Shown here: in pieces, positions 6,990 to 8,745 of the stretch
Position numbering within the stretch: the stretch's first letter is position 1
How the letters are laid out: each line of letters starts with the position of its first letter
DNA from: JASFBA01 sp036172265
Lineage (GTDB): Bacteria > Chloroflexota > Chloroflexia > DTKN01
NCBI GenBank assembly: GCA_036172265.1
Contig: JASFBA010000102.1
Span: 1-8,745 of the forward strand
Direction: 5' to 3'
DNA length: 8,745 nt
Position numbers and translations under genes: made by a program
The notes under the pieces: generated by a model
The model's database searches: none
Told to the model about the DNA's origin: nothing
The model's input: only the letters and a program-made list of their open reading frames with translations

Positions 6990-6995
6990 GAAAAC

Positions 6996-8537
6996 CTACG
7001 CCATCGAGGTCGCCGAGCCTCCGTAGCCCATCTCCCGCAGCACCTCCCGGGCCACACCGGCCTCGTCCCAGGGGAGGGCGTAATCGGCGTAGAAGATACA
7101 GCCCTCGTGCCCCTTACCCAGAAGAAGGACCAGGTCGCCCGGTCGGGCGCGTTCGAAGGCGACGCGGATGGCCTCGCGCCGGTCGGCGATGCAGAGGAAG
7201 TCGCGGCCGGCCTGTTTCCCCAGACGTTCGGCCCCGGCGGCGATCTCCCAGAGGATGGCCTCGCGGTCCTCTCGTCGGGGGTCTTCGTCGGTGATGAGCA
7301 GCAGTTCGCAGTAGCGGGCGGCGATCTCCCCCTGCATCGGGCGCTTTTCCCGGTCGCGCTCTCCGGCACTGCCAAAAACGGCGATCATCCGCCCCGATAC
7401 CACCGGCCGGAGCATGCCCATCACCGTCTCAAAGGCCTCCGGCGTGTGGGCATAATCCACCAGCACGGTAAATGGCTGGCCCTCGTCCACCCGTTGCATC
7501 CGGCCGGTGACGCCCTCCACCGCGGCCAGTCCCCCTGCCACGGCCTCGGCCGGCGCTCCCAGCGCCAGCCCGACACAGGCCGCCGCCAGGGCATTGTAGA
7601 CGTTGAAGGTGCCCGGTAGGTGCAGGTGTACGGGGAAACTCCCCTCGGGCGTCTCGATGCGGAAGGAGGTGCCCTCCGGCCGCAGATTTATGTCGCCGGC
7701 GCGCACTCGAGCCTCCGGATTCCGGAGGGCGAAGGTCCACAGCGGACCGGGGGTGCGGGCCACATACAGCGGAGCGTTCGGGTCATCCAGGTTCACCACG
7801 CCGATGCCCAGGCCGGGCCGTAGGTCCCCCTCTGACCCGACCTTACGCGCCTCTCCCAGCATCTCGAAGAGGCGGGCCTTGGCCAAGCGATAGGCCTCGA
7901 CCGTGCCGTGCAGGTCCAGGTGCTCGTGGGTGACGTTGGTGAGCACGGCCACATCGTACTCACAATGTTCCAGGCGATGGAGGGCCAGGCCATGGGAAGA
8001 ACTCTCCAGGACGGCGGCGGTGCAGCCGGATTCCACCGCCTCGCGCAAAAAGGCCTGGGTCTCCAGCGCCTCCGGGCTGGTCTGGCGGGTCTTGTTGGCC
8101 CAGCGGCGAGGGCCGATCTTGAAATCCACCGTGCCGAAGAGGGCGGTGGTATATCCGGCCGCCTCCAGGATGCTGCTTGTAAGGAAGCAGGTCGTCGTCT
8201 TGCCGTCGGTTCCGGTCACGCCGACCACGAGGAGCCGGCGGGCTGGGTAGTCGTAGAAGGCGGCGGCCAGGTCGGCCAGGAAAGCGTGGGGGTCGGGCAC
8301 CGGGATGAGGGGCACGGGGAGGTCGAAGGAGCGGCCGGCCTCGGCCACGACGGCCACGGCTCCCCGCTCCAGGGCCTGGGGGATGTAGTCATGCCCGTCC
8401 ACGTGGGCGCCGCGGATGGCAACGAAGAGGTATCCGGGCTGTACCCGGCGGGAGTCGTAGGAGAGGCCGGCGATCTCCACCTCTCCGCCGGGAACGGGCG
8501 GGTGAGGAATGCGTTCCAGAAGGGTGTTTAGGCGCAT
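6996..8537 (-). CDS. murE: UDP-N-acetylmuramoyl-tripeptide synthetase (MurE ligase)
   Basis: MurE adds the third, diamino residue to UDP-MurNAc-L-Ala-D-Glu in the cytoplasm, using ATP, during peptidoglycan synthesis. The 513-residue protein has all three Mur-ligase domains: the N-terminal UDP-binding part with YDSRRVQPGYLFVAIRG (27-43), the ATPase centre with P-loop GVTGTDGKTTT (106-116), ESSSHGL (178-184), HEHLDLHGT (204-212) and the candidate carbamylated lysine K220 in LAKARLF, and the C-terminal part with GRMQRV (345-350), VDYAHTPEAFE (360-370), FGSAGERDREKRP (388-400) and GKGHE (474-478). The amino-acid-selecting motif reads EDPR (418-421), not the DNPR usual for meso-diaminopimelate enzymes, so the added residue is uncertain. 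I chose ATG 8537 because MRLNTLLERI matches the family start; a GTG 14 codons upstream would add repeat-encoded residues. Neither start has a clear ribosome site. The promoter is close upstream and no other mur gene is visible in the window. Confidence 0.96.
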   Translation of the reverse strand: MRLNTLLERIPHPPVPGGEVEIAGLSYDSRRVQPGYLFVAIRGAHVDGHDYIPQALERGAVAVVAEAGRSFDLPVPLIPVPDPHAFLADLAAAFYDYPARRLLVVGVTGTDGKTTTCFLTSSILEAAGYTTALFGTVDFKIGPRRWANKTRQTSPEALETQAFLREAVESGCTAAVLESSSHGLALHRLEHCEYDVAVLTNVTHEHLDLHGTVEAYRLAKARLFEMLGEARKVGSEGDLRPGLGIGVVNLDDPNAPLYVARTPGPLWTFALRNPEARVRAGDINLRPEGTSFRIETPEGSFPVHLHLPGTFNVYNALAAACVGLALGAPAEAVAGGLAAVEGVTGRMQRVDEGQPFTVLVDYAHTPEAFETVMGMLRPVVSGRMIAVFGSAGERDREKRPMQGEIAARYCELLLITDEDPRREDREAILWEIAAGAERLGKQAGRDFLCIADRREAIRVAFERARPGDLVLLLGKGHEGCIFYADYALPWDEAGVAREVLREMGYGGSATSMA

Positions 8538-8543
8538 AAGGCT

Positions 8544-8571
8544 ATTGCGTATTGCGTATTCCGTATTCCGT
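8544..8571. repeat. Heptanucleotide tandem repeat in the murE leader
   Basis: Four uninterrupted 7-base units are present on the plus strand: ATTGCGT twice, then ATTCCGT twice. They lie between the murE promoter and the chosen ATG at 8537, followed by a run of six T. Read through from the upstream GTG they encode RNTEYAIRNS. I recall similar arrays as intergenic repeats in Chloroflexota-type genomes, which is weak taxonomic evidence. Confidence 0.85.
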
Positions 8572-8587
8572 TTTTTCACTCGACGGT

Positions 8588-8596
8588 ATTATAACA
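8588..8596 (-). promoter_or_regulatory. Extended -10 promoter of murE
   Basis: The minus strand reads TGT then TATAAT (8596-8588), a TGn extended -10 with a perfect hexamer. At 17-18 bases upstream the sequence is CGCCCC/CCGCCC, which is no -35 consensus; that position falls inside the first 24-bp direct repeat. Transcription should start near 8581, about 44 bases before ATG 8537 and only 1-3 bases before GTG 8579. Confidence 0.6.
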
Positions 8597-8603
8597 CATC
8601 TGC

Positions 8604-8627
8604 CGCGGTTGGGGCGGTTGAGCGCAT
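8604..8627. repeat. 24-bp direct repeat, copy 1, over the murE -35 position
   Basis: This copy is identical to 8722-8745, starting 118 bases earlier. Each copy contains two adjacent near-identical 9-mers, GCGGTTGGG and GCGGTTGAG. It covers the place where the murE -35 would be, so it could be a binding site for a regulator, or just a dispersed repeat. Confidence 0.8.
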
Positions 8628-8654
8628 CGTGACGGCTCAGCCTCGCCTCGAATT

Positions 8655-8682
8655 CACCGCAGAGACGCGGAGAACGCCGAGA
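8655..8682. repeat. CACCGCAGAGACG-type dispersed repeat
   Basis: The segment begins CACCGCAGAGACGCGGAG and continues with a degenerate second and third unit (AACGCCGAGA), a loose period of about 9 bases. From memory this matches a repeat style found between genes in many environmental genomes. There is no open frame with recognisable protein similarity here. Only one copy is in the window. Confidence 0.5.
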
Positions 8683-8721
8683 TTTTTGACGCTTTTCCCC
8701 AGACAGGTCGGCTTTTCCCTA

Positions 8722-8745
8722 CGCGGTTGGGGCGGTTGAGCGCAT
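8722..8745. repeat. 24-bp direct repeat, copy 2, at the window edge
   Basis: This is an exact second copy of 8604-8627. It ends precisely at the window edge, so the repeat may be longer or continue as a tandem array with a 118-base period. Apart from the two repeat copies and the CACCGCAGAGACG-type repeat, I see no gene between 8597 and 8745. Confidence 0.8.

Noticed and set aside
5861..7375. Minus-strand open frame of 504 codons crossing the rsmF-murE junction
   Set aside because: It runs across two well-supported genes in another frame, and its Arg/Ser/Pro-rich composition is typical of shadow frames.
8604..8745. CRISPR array
   Set aside because: There are only two repeat copies, with a 94-base interval that itself holds a different repeat, and no cas genes are present.

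Overview
This is an ordinary GC-rich bacterial chromosome segment carrying housekeeping genes, with several decayed or repeat-derived stretches between and inside them. The likely source is an uncultured Chloroflexota-type (Anaerolineae-like) bacterium, but this is inference. It rests on high GC, short dispersed repeats of a style I associate with such genomes (a heptanucleotide array before murE, a CACCGCAGAGACG-type repeat, C-rich and G-rich palindromes) and a MurE whose amino-acid-selecting motif departs from the meso-diaminopimelate consensus. No marker here fixes the taxon.

Layout. Positions 1-790 hold the decayed C-terminal half of an IS110-family transposase on the minus strand; it has an in-frame stop and a frameshift and runs off the left edge. 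Next comes a minus-strand cluster transcribed in the order dgt (HD-domain dNTP triphosphohydrolase, 3733-4884), argS (arginyl-tRNA synthetase, 1990-3720) and a GT4-type glycosyltransferase (780-1925). Between 4885 and 5021 lie two divergent promoters whose -35 hexamers overlap. The plus-strand unit contains a GNAT acetyltransferase broken by two compensating indels (5022-5588) followed by an intact RsmF-type 16S rRNA m5C methyltransferase (5601-6989). This unit converges with murE (UDP-MurNAc-tripeptide synthetase, minus strand, 6996-8537); only 6 bases separate the two stop codons, and a perfect 11-bp stem sits in the end of rsmF. Upstream of murE (8538-8745) are a heptanucleotide repeat array, an extended -10 promoter, two copies of a 24-bp direct repeat and one dispersed-type repeat.

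How the genes work together. ArgRS, RsmF and MurE serve translation, ribosome maturation and cell-wall synthesis; Dgt adjusts dNTP pools. The glycosyltransferase acts on an unknown acceptor. I see no common pathway beyond general growth functions, and no defence system, biosynthetic cluster, CRISPR array, tRNA or rRNA. I do not find a convincing undescribed multi-gene system. The points most worth following are the overlapping divergent promoters, the murE upstream region, the MurE EDPR motif, the doubly frameshifted GNAT gene and the repeat-encoded segment of the glycosyltransferase.
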